The notes below the pieces were generated by a model. That model made no database searches. It was not told the origin of the DNA and was given only the letters and a program-made list of their open reading frames with translations. The translations under genes were made by a program, and so were the position numbers. Shown here one piece after another: positions 1 to 7,517 of a stretch of DNA of 33,949 nt. The number at the start of each line of letters is the position of its first letter. Positions within the stretch are counted from its first letter, which is position 1. Origin of the DNA: Mycobacterium sp. (GTDB lineage Bacteria > Actinomycetota > Actinomycetes > Mycobacteriales > Mycobacteriaceae); NCBI RefSeq assembly GCF_002863225.1, contig NZ_PKEK01000016.1:1-33949 (forward strand). Reading direction: 5' to 3'.

Positions 1-180
1 CCCGCGACGCCTTACCCGAGTGAGCGATACCAGACCAAGATGATGTGGTGGGACAGCCACGATTTCGTCAATCATGCCAAGCCGGAACAGGTGTCCAAGA
101 TCTTGACCGAGACCCAGTACCTGACCCGGCGGGTCTTCGCCCAGTCGGCGTGCAGCTCCCGTGCGGCGACCGCTACCTGA
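1..180 (+). CDS. C-terminal fragment of an unrecognised protein
   Basis: An open frame runs from the window edge to a TGA at 178-180 and gives the last 59 residues of a protein whose start lies outside. It contains a Trp/His/Asp-rich stretch (MMWWDSHDFVNHAKPEQ) followed by a helix-like tail. A His followed by a Pro-Glu-Gln-Val helix is a layout also seen at the end of alpha/beta hydrolases, but this is too weak to name a function. It ends 12 bases before the convergent end of the cyclic-di-GMP gene, with no obvious terminator hairpin between them. Coding is supported by the absence of stops, mycobacterial-like codon use and the tight convergent fit. Confidence 0.55.
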   Translation, partial: PATPYPSERYQTKMMWWDSHDFVNHAKPEQVSKILTETQYLTRRVFAQSACSSRAATAT

Positions 181-192
181 GCATGATCCGGC

Positions 193-2052
193 TCAGGTGA
201 AGTCCAGAGGCACGAAGCGCTGGGCCAACAGCGCCTCCATCGCCTCGGCCTCCAACGGACGCGACAGCAGAAAGCCTTGTGCCCGATAGCAATTGAAGTC
301 CAACAACGTCCGTGCCGCTTCGGCGGTCTCGACTCCCTCGGCAATGACTTCGAGATCGAAAGCGTCGGCCAGCGACATGATCGAGCGCACGATGGCCTGG
401 TCGCCCTCGTCGGTGCCGAGCTCTCGGACGAAGCCGCGATCGATCTTGAGCGTGTCGACGGGCAGGGATTTGAGGTAGGCCAGCGCGCTGTAGCCGGTGC
501 CGAAGTCGTCGATGGCGATCCGTACGCCGATGTCTTTGAGCCCGGCGAGGGTTTTGTGGGTTGCGTCGATGTCTTGCACCACAACGCTTTCGGTGATCTC
601 GAGGCATACCTGGTTCGCGTCCAGCCCGAACGCCTCGAGCGAGGCGGCGACCATCTCGATGGTTCCCTCCGCGACCAGCTGAACCGGGGACACGTTCACC
701 CGTAAGACGGCTTCGTTGCCCACACCGCGCGACCGCCAGTTGCTGAATTGTTCGAAGGCTGTGCGCATCACCAGGCGCCCGAGCCGGCCGGCCAGGTTGA
801 TCGACTCGACCACACTGATGAACGACTCCGGCATCATCAGTCCCCGCGTCGGATGTTGCCAACGGACCAGCGCCTCGGTGCCGAGCACCTCGCCGGTGCG
901 CATGTCGAATTCCGGAAGGTAGTGCAGCACCAGCGCTCCGCTGCCGCTGTCGATCGTGCCTTCCAGTTGCAGTTCGATGTCGTTGCGGATCGCGTACTTG
1001 TCCGACAGGTCGGGGCTGAACCGGGCGACCTCACGCCCGCCGGCGCTCTTGACCGACGACAACGCTTGATTCGCGCGCCGCAGGACTGCCGAGGTGTTGT
1101 CGACTCCCGGCTCGCCGATGGCGATTCCGATGCTCACGTGACGGCTGACTTTCTCACCGTCGATCTCGACCTGTTGGCTGACTCCGGCCTGCAGCCGGCG
1201 AGCGAAGGTCTCGGCCTCGGCGACGTCCATCGGATCCTTCGGCACGACCACGAACTCGTCACCGCCGAATCGGGCGATCGTGGCCGAGCTTTCGACGGCG
1301 TCGCGCAAGAGCCCGGCGAAAGCTTTGACGTAGCGGTCGCCGGCATTCTGGCCGAGGTGATCGTTGATCACCTTCAGCCGGTCGACGTCGATCTGCAGCG
1401 CCGCAACCGGACCCGGCTGCCCGTCCACCAGTCGCTCATCGAGGTGCGCGAGCAACGCCCGCCGATTCAGCAGACCGGTCGGCTCGTCATGATTGGCGAG
1501 AAACTGCAGGTGCTCTTCGGCGTCGATGCGGGCCAGCAGCTGAGCGAACAGGGCGGCGATGGCCTGCAGCGCGCTCAATTCGTCCGGCAGCCATTCGCGG
1601 TCTCCCAGATTGACGAAGCCGAGCGTTCCGGTCGTGAGCTCCCCGGAGAGCAGCGGAACCGCAGCCATGGATGTCTGGGGCGCGCCGGTGCCCTCCTCGA
1701 TGCTGCGCTGATAATCCACGTTCGCGGGGTCGGGCCGCAAAACGTAAGGCTCGGTGTAGGTTTCGATCAGTCCGAAAACCGAGTCGGCGTCGGCGAAGTA
1801 CACCACCCCGATCGGGTCCGGGTCCGGGACATTCTCCCGTGGGGGCCAGTCGGCGATCAGGATGGTCGCACGGATGCTGTGGTCGGTGCGGCGCAGGAAA
1901 CCGATATCGACACCCAGACGCTCCACCAACATCGCCACCACTTGCCGGCTGACCGCAGCGTAGTCGGCCGCGGTGGCCGCCATCAGATGTGCAGCCGCCG
2001 CGGTGACCAGGTCATCCAACCCGCCGGACATGTCGAATACGGTAGCGGTCAT
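193..2052 (-). CDS. dcpA: GAF-GGDEF-EAL cyclic-di-GMP synthase/phosphodiesterase (Rv1354c/DcpA type)
   Basis: Bifunctional cyclic-di-GMP enzyme of 619 residues, matching the usual length of Rv1354c and M. smegmatis DcpA. Domains in order: GAF-like sensor (about 15-175), GGDEF cyclase (about 180-345) with an intact FGGDEF at 262-267, and EAL phosphodiesterase (about 355-610). The EAL catalytic set appears complete: EAL at 393-395, Asn453, Glu485 in EITES, DDFG at 515-518, Lys536 and Glu572. The RxxD product-inhibition site expected five residues before GGDEF is absent. No signal peptide or membrane segment is visible, so it is probably cytosolic. It is divergent from moeY across 143 bases. It may supply the second messenger that controls the neighbouring polysaccharide locus, but that link is inference. 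Confidence 0.95.
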   Translation of the reverse strand: MTATVFDMSGGLDDLVTAAAAHLMAATAADYAAVSRQVVAMLVERLGVDIGFLRRTDHSIRATILIADWPPRENVPDPDPIGVVYFADADSVFGLIETYTEPYVLRPDPANVDYQRSIEEGTGAPQTSMAAVPLLSGELTTGTLGFVNLGDREWLPDELSALQAIAALFAQLLARIDAEEHLQFLANHDEPTGLLNRRALLAHLDERLVDGQPGPVAALQIDVDRLKVINDHLGQNAGDRYVKAFAGLLRDAVESSATIARFGGDEFVVVPKDPMDVAEAETFARRLQAGVSQQVEIDGEKVSRHVSIGIAIGEPGVDNTSAVLRRANQALSSVKSAGGREVARFSPDLSDKYAIRNDIELQLEGTIDSGSGALVLHYLPEFDMRTGEVLGTEALVRWQHPTRGLMMPESFISVVESINLAGRLGRLVMRTAFEQFSNWRSRGVGNEAVLRVNVSPVQLVAEGTIEMVAASLEAFGLDANQVCLEITESVVVQDIDATHKTLAGLKDIGVRIAIDDFGTGYSALAYLKSLPVDTLKIDRGFVRELGTDEGDQAIVRSIMSLADAFDLEVIAEGVETAEAARTLLDFNCYRAQGFLLSRPLEAEAMEALLAQRFVPLDFT

Positions 2053-2195
2053 TTACGCCGCCGCAAATAGATGCCGTCTCGTGCATGCCTGCCGGCGGAC
2101 CAGCCCGGCAGGCCGAAAAGAACTCCGTGAGCAGCGTAAGACGGTGGGCCGCTTGGTTAAGCTGACCAGACGAGCGACGTGGGTATCGCGACGAC

Positions 2196-4355
2196 ATGCT
2201 CGAAACCCACACTGACATAGGACGGAGCAGCGTGCCCGATCTGGTCGCAACCGCTCACGCGGCCCAGGTACTCGACCCCGCCGATCCCGCCGACCGCGAG
2301 ACGCTGAACCGGCTGCGCGCCGACCCGGCGATCGAGTTTCTCGACCACGGCGATCAGCAGATCGCGGGCCTGCGGAAACTGCGGCCCGAACCCGGCGAAG
2401 CGATTCTGGCCGAAGGCATCCGGTGGGCCTACTATCCGTGGCGGCGCAGCGTGGTCGCAGTTCTCGGTCCGCTGGGTTTCCGGACCCTGCGCCTCGACCG
2501 CAACCGCAACAACATCACCGCCGACGAGCAGCTCCAACTCGGCACGTTGACGATCGGGGTCGCGGGCCTCAGCGTCGGCCACGTCATCGCCCACACGCTC
2601 GCTCTCCAGGGTCTGTGTGGCGCGATCCGGTTGGCGGACTTCGATCACCTCGAGTTGTCGAATCTGAATCGGGTACCTGCCACCGTGTTCGACCTCGGGG
2701 TCAACAAGGCCCATGTGGCGGCGCGCCGGATCGCTGAACTCGATCCCTATCTGCGGGTCGAGGTGATCGAGGCCGGGCTCACCGTCGCGACGGTCGACGC
2801 CTTCATCGACGGACTCGATGTCGTTGTCGAAGAATGTGATTCGCTCGACATGAAGGCCGTCGCGCGGCTGGCCGCCCGCCGGCGGCGCATTCCGGTGGTG
2901 ATGGCGACCAGTGACCGCGGGATGGTCGACGTCGAACGCTTCGACCACGAACCCGAGCGACCGATTCTGCACGGGATGCTGGGGCAACTCGACGTGGACC
3001 TCCTCCCGGGGATGAGCAGCCGGGACAAGATCCCGCACATGCTGCGCCACTTAGAAGCTGAACAGCTCTCGCCGCGTGCGACCGCGTCCCTGATCGAGGT
3101 CGACCGGACGTTGTCCACCTGGCCGCAGATGGCATCGGACGTCGTCATCGGTGCCTCGGCGGTCGCCGAAGCCGTGCGCCGGATCGGCCTCGGCGAAACC
3201 TTGAACTCGGGCCGGTGTCGGGTCGACGTCGGTTGGGCGCTCGACCAACTCGACGAGCCCGCGCCGGAACCGTCGCGCGCCTTCGACGACGCCGGTCTGC
3301 CGACGATCGACGACCCGATCGTCGCCGCCGCGATGCGCGCCCCATCCGGCGGAAACAGCCAGCCGTGGCGCATCGAGGCGAACCCGAACGACATCACGAT
3401 CACCGTCGCGCCGGAACACACCTCGGCGATGGACGTCGGCTTGCGCGGCAGCGCACTCGCGGTGGGTGCGGCACTGTTCAACGTCCGGGTCGCCGCCGCC
3501 GCGCACGGGGTGCTCGGCCCGGTCGACGTCGCCGAGGACGTCGATGGAATCCCGTTGCGGGCCGAACTGACGCTCGGGACAGGCGAAGACCCGGCGCTGG
3601 CCGAGCTGTACCGCCCGATGCTGGCGCGCGAGACGAACCGGCGCCACGGGATCGCCCAGCCGATCGACGACGGGACCATCGAGTTGCTCGTCGCCGCCGC
3701 ACGGCACGAAGGGGCACATCTGCGGGTGCTCAGCAGTGAAACCGAACTTGCCCATGCCGCAACGATTTTCGCGGCCGCCGACCGCATCCGGTATTTGACT
3801 CCGCACCTGCACGGCGAGATGTTCGCCGAACTCCGGCTCCCCGGCGATCCCGAACCAGACACCGGACTCGACATTCGCACCCTCGAACTGGACGCCAGCG
3901 ACCAGGCGATGCTCGAAATCCTGCGCCGACCCGACGTGATGGGTCGCCTCGCCGATTGGAACGCCGGCGCAGCTCTCGGAGACGACACCCGTGACCGGAT
4001 CCGCGCCAGTTCCGCACTGGCGGTGATCACCGTGACCGGCGACAGTCTGGCCGACTACGTCAGGGGCGGGGCGGCCACCGAGGCGGTGTGGATCCTCGCC
4101 CAGCGTGAAGGCCTCAGCGTCCAGCCGCTGTCTCCGGTGTTCATCCACGCGCGCACCAGCGCGGAGCTCGCGAAGCTGTCTCCTCCGTTCGCCGACGAAT
4201 TGATCCGGCTGCACGGCGACTTCCTGCGGTTGACCCAGACGGCTCCGGACGACGCCCTCGTGCTGGCGCTCCGGTTCAGTGCGGCTCCCCCGGCGTCGGT
4301 GCTCAGCCGGCGCAGTGCAAGCCGGGTTCATCTGCGGCGCAACGTGATTGATTGA
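2196..4355 (+). CDS. moeY: MoeY-like protein: ThiF/MoeB adenylyltransferase domain fused to a nitroreductase-like domain
   Basis: A 719-residue fusion resembling Rv1355c (MoeY). Residues about 100-330 form a ThiF/MoeB/E1-like Rossmann domain with a nucleotide loop (GVAGLSVGH, 121-129) and the family signature around SNLNR (155-159). Residues about 370-690 look like an FMN nitroreductase domain, opening with APSGGNSQPW (382-391). The E1 loop departs from the usual GxGGLG. The family is annotated as molybdopterin synthesis on the basis of the ThiF part only, so the real substrate is unknown. The ATG at 2196 has a weak ribosome site. The in-frame GTG at 2232 follows GGACGGAG and may be the true start, giving 707 residues. 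It is divergent from the cyclic-di-GMP gene. Confidence 0.85.
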   Translation: MLETHTDIGRSSVPDLVATAHAAQVLDPADPADRETLNRLRADPAIEFLDHGDQQIAGLRKLRPEPGEAILAEGIRWAYYPWRRSVVAVLGPLGFRTLRLDRNRNNITADEQLQLGTLTIGVAGLSVGHVIAHTLALQGLCGAIRLADFDHLELSNLNRVPATVFDLGVNKAHVAARRIAELDPYLRVEVIEAGLTVATVDAFIDGLDVVVEECDSLDMKAVARLAARRRRIPVVMATSDRGMVDVERFDHEPERPILHGMLGQLDVDLLPGMSSRDKIPHMLRHLEAEQLSPRATASLIEVDRTLSTWPQMASDVVIGASAVAEAVRRIGLGETLNSGRCRVDVGWALDQLDEPAPEPSRAFDDAGLPTIDDPIVAAAMRAPSGGNSQPWRIEANPNDITITVAPEHTSAMDVGLRGSALAVGAALFNVRVAAAAHGVLGPVDVAEDVDGIPLRAELTLGTGEDPALAELYRPMLARETNRRHGIAQPIDDGTIELLVAAARHEGAHLRVLSSETELAHAATIFAAADRIRYLTPHLHGEMFAELRLPGDPEPDTGLDIRTLELDASDQAMLEILRRPDVMGRLADWNAGAALGDDTRDRIRASSALAVITVTGDSLADYVRGGAATEAVWILAQREGLSVQPLSPVFIHARTSAELAKLSPPFADELIRLHGDFLRLTQTAPDDALVLALRFSAAPPASVLSRRSASRVHLRRNVID

Positions 4356-4383
4356 CCAACCGACATCTTCACCTCGGCCGTCG

Positions 4384-4402
4384 CGGACCGGGTGACGGTC
4401 CG
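4384..4402. promoter_or_regulatory. Perfect 7-bp inverted repeat between moeY and the P450 gene
   Basis: CGGACCG and CGGTCCG flank a five-base loop (GGTGA) 28 bases after the moeY stop and 83 bases before the proposed P450 start. There is no T-tract, so a classical intrinsic terminator is not supported. It could be an operator for the P450 gene or a weak transcript-end hairpin. Such a repeat can also arise by chance in GC-rich DNA. Confidence 0.35.
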
Positions 4403-4485
4403 TGGTCGCAGCATTCGGCACGCAACACTTCGACCTGCCGTTAGGCTTTGGGCGTCGGCGCCAAGCAGTACCCGGGGAGGCAGTA

Positions 4486-5862
4486 GTGGTTCACAGTCCA
4501 GTTCGTGCCCGCGCCGGGCATGGGTCGCTGCCACGTCCGCCGGTGAATCCGATGCCGTTTCGGCAGCGTCTCGCCGCGATCAAACAGTTCAGCACCGGCA
4601 CTGAGCGTCTGCGCGACGCCGGTGGCCGGGTGACCGCGTTCGCGCTGGGCCCGCGCTGGCTGATGCCCCCGATGGTGTTGGTCACCTCGCCGGCCGCCAT
4701 CCGTGACGTGTTGAGCACGAAAGACTCCTCGGTGGACAAGACCACCCCGGTGTTCACCGAGATGCGCGCGACCCTCGGTGACAACCTCACCGTCCTGCCT
4801 TTCGACCTTTGGAAACCGCGCCGGCGCATCCTGCAGCCGGTCTTCACCAAGCAACGGGTGAACGAGTTCGGCGGCCATATAACCCAGGCCGCCCAAGCGG
4901 TCTGCGACAAGTGGGGGGACGACGTCGAGATCGACATCGACGCCGAGTGCCGCGCACTGACCCTGCGCTCTCTCGGCCGTTCGGTGCTCGGACTCGACCT
5001 CGACCAGCGGGCCGACCTGGTCTCCGAACCGCTGCGGGTCGCACTGGCCTACGCGATCGGCCGCTCCACGCGCCCGGTGCGGGCGCCGTCGTGGTTGCCG
5101 ACCCCGGCGCGCCGGCGGGCTCGGGAGGCCAACGCCCAACTGCACACCCTGACGCAAGAGATCGTGGACGACTGCCGGGCCGATCCGACCCGCGTCGCCC
5201 CGCTGGTGCGAGCCTTGCTGGCGGCCCGTGATCCCGAGACCGGAGCTCAGCTGTCCGACCGGGAGATCTGCGACGAGCTGATCATCTTCGTGTTCGCCGG
5301 ACACGACACCACCGCGACCACGCTGGGTTACTCCCTGTGGTCACTGGGCCGGCATCCCGAGATCCAGGACCGCGTCGCGGCCGAGGTCGCGGCATTGCCC
5401 GACCGGCCGTTGACGCCGGACGACGTGGCCCAGCTGGGCTACACCATGCAGGTGGTCCGGGAGTCGCTGCGGCTGTGCCCGCCCACGCCCACCGGCACCC
5501 GGATGGCCGATCAGGACGTCGAAGTGGACGGCTACCTGGTGCCGAAAGGAACGATGATCATCGTCGGGCGGATGGCCGTTCAGCGAGACCCCCAGCTCTG
5601 GGAGGACCCGCTGCGATTCGATCCAGACCGGTTCAGCCCGGAGAACTTCAAGGCCATCGATCGCTGGCAGTACCTGCCCTTCGGTGGCGGGCCGCGGGCC
5701 TGCATCGGCAATCACTTCGCCATGCTCCAGGTGACGCTGGCGCTGGCCACCATCATCCGCACCTTCGAAATCCAGTCGACGGACCCCGATTTCCCGACGA
5801 CGCTGCACTTCACGATGATTGCCGACGGCCCCATCCGCGCCAGGGTCCGATCACGCCGTTGA
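4486..5862 (+). CDS. Cytochrome P450
   Basis: Haem-thiolate monooxygenase with all diagnostic motifs: I-helix AGHDTT (271-276), K-helix ExxR (E326-R329) and haem loop FGGGPRACIG with Cys406. The GTG at 4486 is preferred because GGGGAGG lies five bases upstream, giving 458 residues. A longer in-frame start at 4402 would add a low-complexity leader and leave no ribosome site. The I-helix and haem loop look more like the eukaryotic-type mycobacterial P450s (CYP132/CYP137-like) than the camphor type, but the subfamily cannot be assigned by eye. No ferredoxin or reductase gene is adjacent. It lies on the same strand as the polysaccharide unit but is separated from it by 158 bases holding that unit's own regulatory element. 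Its part in the polysaccharide is unproven. Confidence 0.92.
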   Translation: MVHSPVRARAGHGSLPRPPVNPMPFRQRLAAIKQFSTGTERLRDAGGRVTAFALGPRWLMPPMVLVTSPAAIRDVLSTKDSSVDKTTPVFTEMRATLGDNLTVLPFDLWKPRRRILQPVFTKQRVNEFGGHITQAAQAVCDKWGDDVEIDIDAECRALTLRSLGRSVLGLDLDQRADLVSEPLRVALAYAIGRSTRPVRAPSWLPTPARRRAREANAQLHTLTQEIVDDCRADPTRVAPLVRALLAARDPETGAQLSDREICDELIIFVFAGHDTTATTLGYSLWSLGRHPEIQDRVAAEVAALPDRPLTPDDVAQLGYTMQVVRESLRLCPPTPTGTRMADQDVEVDGYLVPKGTMIIVGRMAVQRDPQLWEDPLRFDPDRFSPENFKAIDRWQYLPFGGGPRACIGNHFAMLQVTLALATIIRTFEIQSTDPDFPTTLHFTMIADGPIRARVRSRR

Positions 5863-5938
5863 CGACGGCGGGACTCCCGCTCGGTGCCATCACCCCCAAT
5901 TGACGACAAACCGTCGTTTAGCCCACAGGGGTCAAACG

Positions 5939-5952
5939 ATTCTAAAAGTTTG
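5939..5952 (+). promoter_or_regulatory. Locus-wide 14-base element, copy 1
   Basis: ATTCTAAAAGTTTG matches the shared element ATTCTAAAAGTATG with one mismatch. It ends 68 bases before the ATG of the Wzc-like gene and reads in the direction of that gene. The 5863-6020 gap is AT-rich compared with its surroundings. See the findings for the other three copies. Confidence 0.7.
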
Positions 5953-5959
5953 CTTTTAG
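5942..5959. repeat. Perfect inverted repeat overlapping element copy 1
   Basis: CTAAAAG and CTTTTAG flank TTTG, giving an 18-base dyad that includes the core of the shared element. A dyad of this size is typical of a dimeric regulator's operator. Only this copy is a full palindrome. The other three keep one half-site. Confidence 0.6.
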
Positions 5960-6020
5960 CCGCTAGAACCGACATCATGTATGCAAATCAGTTCGCAACA
6001 TACTGGTCTAGGGGCAGGGC

Positions 6021-7517
6021 ATGGATTTCCGTACCTTTATCGGCACCATCGTCGGGAGCTGGAAGCTCGTCGTGGGCGCACTACTCGCGTGCCTGGTCGG
6101 CGCGGGCTTCCTGACCGCGATGCAGACGAAGAGTTACCAATCGTCGGCGACCATTCTGATCTCGTTCTCCGGGGCGCAGAACCTCACCGACGTGTACTAC
6201 GCCACCCAGGCCGCCCAGGACCGGTTGGCCTCCTACGGCCAGGTCGCGGGCGGGCATGCGGTAGCCGAGCGGGCAGTCCGTCAGCTGCACGTCTCGGTGG
6301 ACCCGGACACCTTGGTGAGCCAGACGCACGTGGCGTCCACGCCCAAGTCGATGCTGCTGAATCTGACCGTGATGGACACCGACCCGACCCGGGTCGCCGC
6401 CCTGGCCGGCGCAATGGCCGACCAGTTCGCGGCGATGGTTCCCACGCTGGGCGAGGGCCCGCGCCCGATCGAGCGCCCGCGGCCACCACGACCGGATCCT
6501 TCGGACAGTCAACGGATCGCGCCGGACACCCAACTCGACGCGGCAGCCCCGCCCCCCGCACCCGGATCGCCCGCGCTGCAACCGGATCCGCCCCGAACCG
6601 CGCTGCCGTTGGCCACCGCGACCGTGGTCGAGCGGCCCGGCATTCCGCAGACCCCGGTCAAGCCGGTCCCGTCGCGCAACATGGCGATGGGCTTGGTGGC
6701 CGGTCTGCTGCTGGGCGTCGGGGTGGCCCTGACTCGCAAGGCCACCGACCGCAGTGTGCGGGACCGCGCGAAACTCGAAGAGCTGTCCGGGGTTCCGACG
6801 CTGGCGGAGCTGCCCGCCCGGCCGAAGGTCGCGTCGAGGTTCGGCGCCGACGGCTCCTTCGACGATGCGGTGCGCACCTTCCGCACCCGGTTGATCAAGG
6901 TGCTGGAACCCCAGACCCGTCGGGTGCTGCTGGCCGCACCGTTCGGCGGCGAGGGAACCACGACGACGGCGCTGAACCTGGCCGGCGCTTTCGCCGAACT
7001 CGGCGAGCGGACCCTGATCGTCGAGGGTGACATCCGTAAACCCGCACTCGCTCGCGTGATGGGTGTCAAATCCGGGATCGGGTTGGCGGACATCCTCGCC
7101 GACCGCGATGTCGCAGCGATGGACGCCGTGTCGGGGACGTCCATCGACAAGGTGTTCATGGTCGCCTCGCGCAACGCCCGTGACGACGACATCCTGGCCC
7201 GCAGCACCGAACTCGCCAGTGTGGTCGAGGATTTGGCCAATCGGTTCGACCGCACCATCATCGACAGCTCGCCGGTGTTGGCCACCGCCGACGCCGGCCT
7301 GCTGGCCGACGCCGCACAAGCCACCGTCCTGGTGGTCCGCGCCGGGCGGACCACGTTCGACGAAGTCACCGACGCACTGCATGTCATGCGTTCGGCTGGA
7401 ATCGATGTGGTCGGCACCGTGCTGACCGACGCGCGCATGCCGCGCTACACCCGGGCGGCCGTCCGGGCCTACCACCGCAAGCCGTCTCGAGCCTTGGTCA
7501 TCAGCGGGTCTTCATGA
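6021..7517 (+). CDS. Wzc-like polysaccharide co-polymerase with a degenerate tyrosine-kinase-like ATPase domain
   Basis: A 498-residue inner-membrane protein with the Wzz-plus-CpsD architecture: membrane segment about 13-33, extracytoplasmic Wzz region, Pro-rich stretch (about 150-195), second membrane segment about 229-247, then a cytosolic ParA-like BY-kinase domain. This family sets chain length together with Wzy. The ATP site is unusual. Walker A reads GGEGTTTT with Thr313 where the invariant Lys should be. Walker A' is EGDIRKP, with Glu335 for the first Asp. Walker B (IIDSSP, Asp415) is kept. The C-terminal tail has only two tyrosines, in RYTRAAVRAY, not the usual cluster. It may therefore bind ATP poorly or not autophosphorylate. 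AGGGGCAGG lies just before the ATG. The next gene starts inside its stop (ATGA). Confidence 0.88.
   Translation: MDFRTFIGTIVGSWKLVVGALLACLVGAGFLTAMQTKSYQSSATILISFSGAQNLTDVYYATQAAQDRLASYGQVAGGHAVAERAVRQLHVSVDPDTLVSQTHVASTPKSMLLNLTVMDTDPTRVAALAGAMADQFAAMVPTLGEGPRPIERPRPPRPDPSDSQRIAPDTQLDAAAPPPAPGSPALQPDPPRTALPLATATVVERPGIPQTPVKPVPSRNMAMGLVAGLLLGVGVALTRKATDRSVRDRAKLEELSGVPTLAELPARPKVASRFGADGSFDDAVRTFRTRLIKVLEPQTRRVLLAAPFGGEGTTTTALNLAGAFAELGERTLIVEGDIRKPALARVMGVKSGIGLADILADRDVAAMDAVSGTSIDKVFMVASRNARDDDILARSTELASVVEDLANRFDRTIIDSSPVLATADAGLLADAAQATVLVVRAGRTTFDEVTDALHVMRSAGIDVVGTVLTDARMPRYTRAAVRAYHRKPSRALVISGSS

Noticed and set aside
748..2070. A 440-codon open frame on the plus strand
   Set aside because: It is antisense to the clear GAF-GGDEF-EAL gene and shows no family motif.
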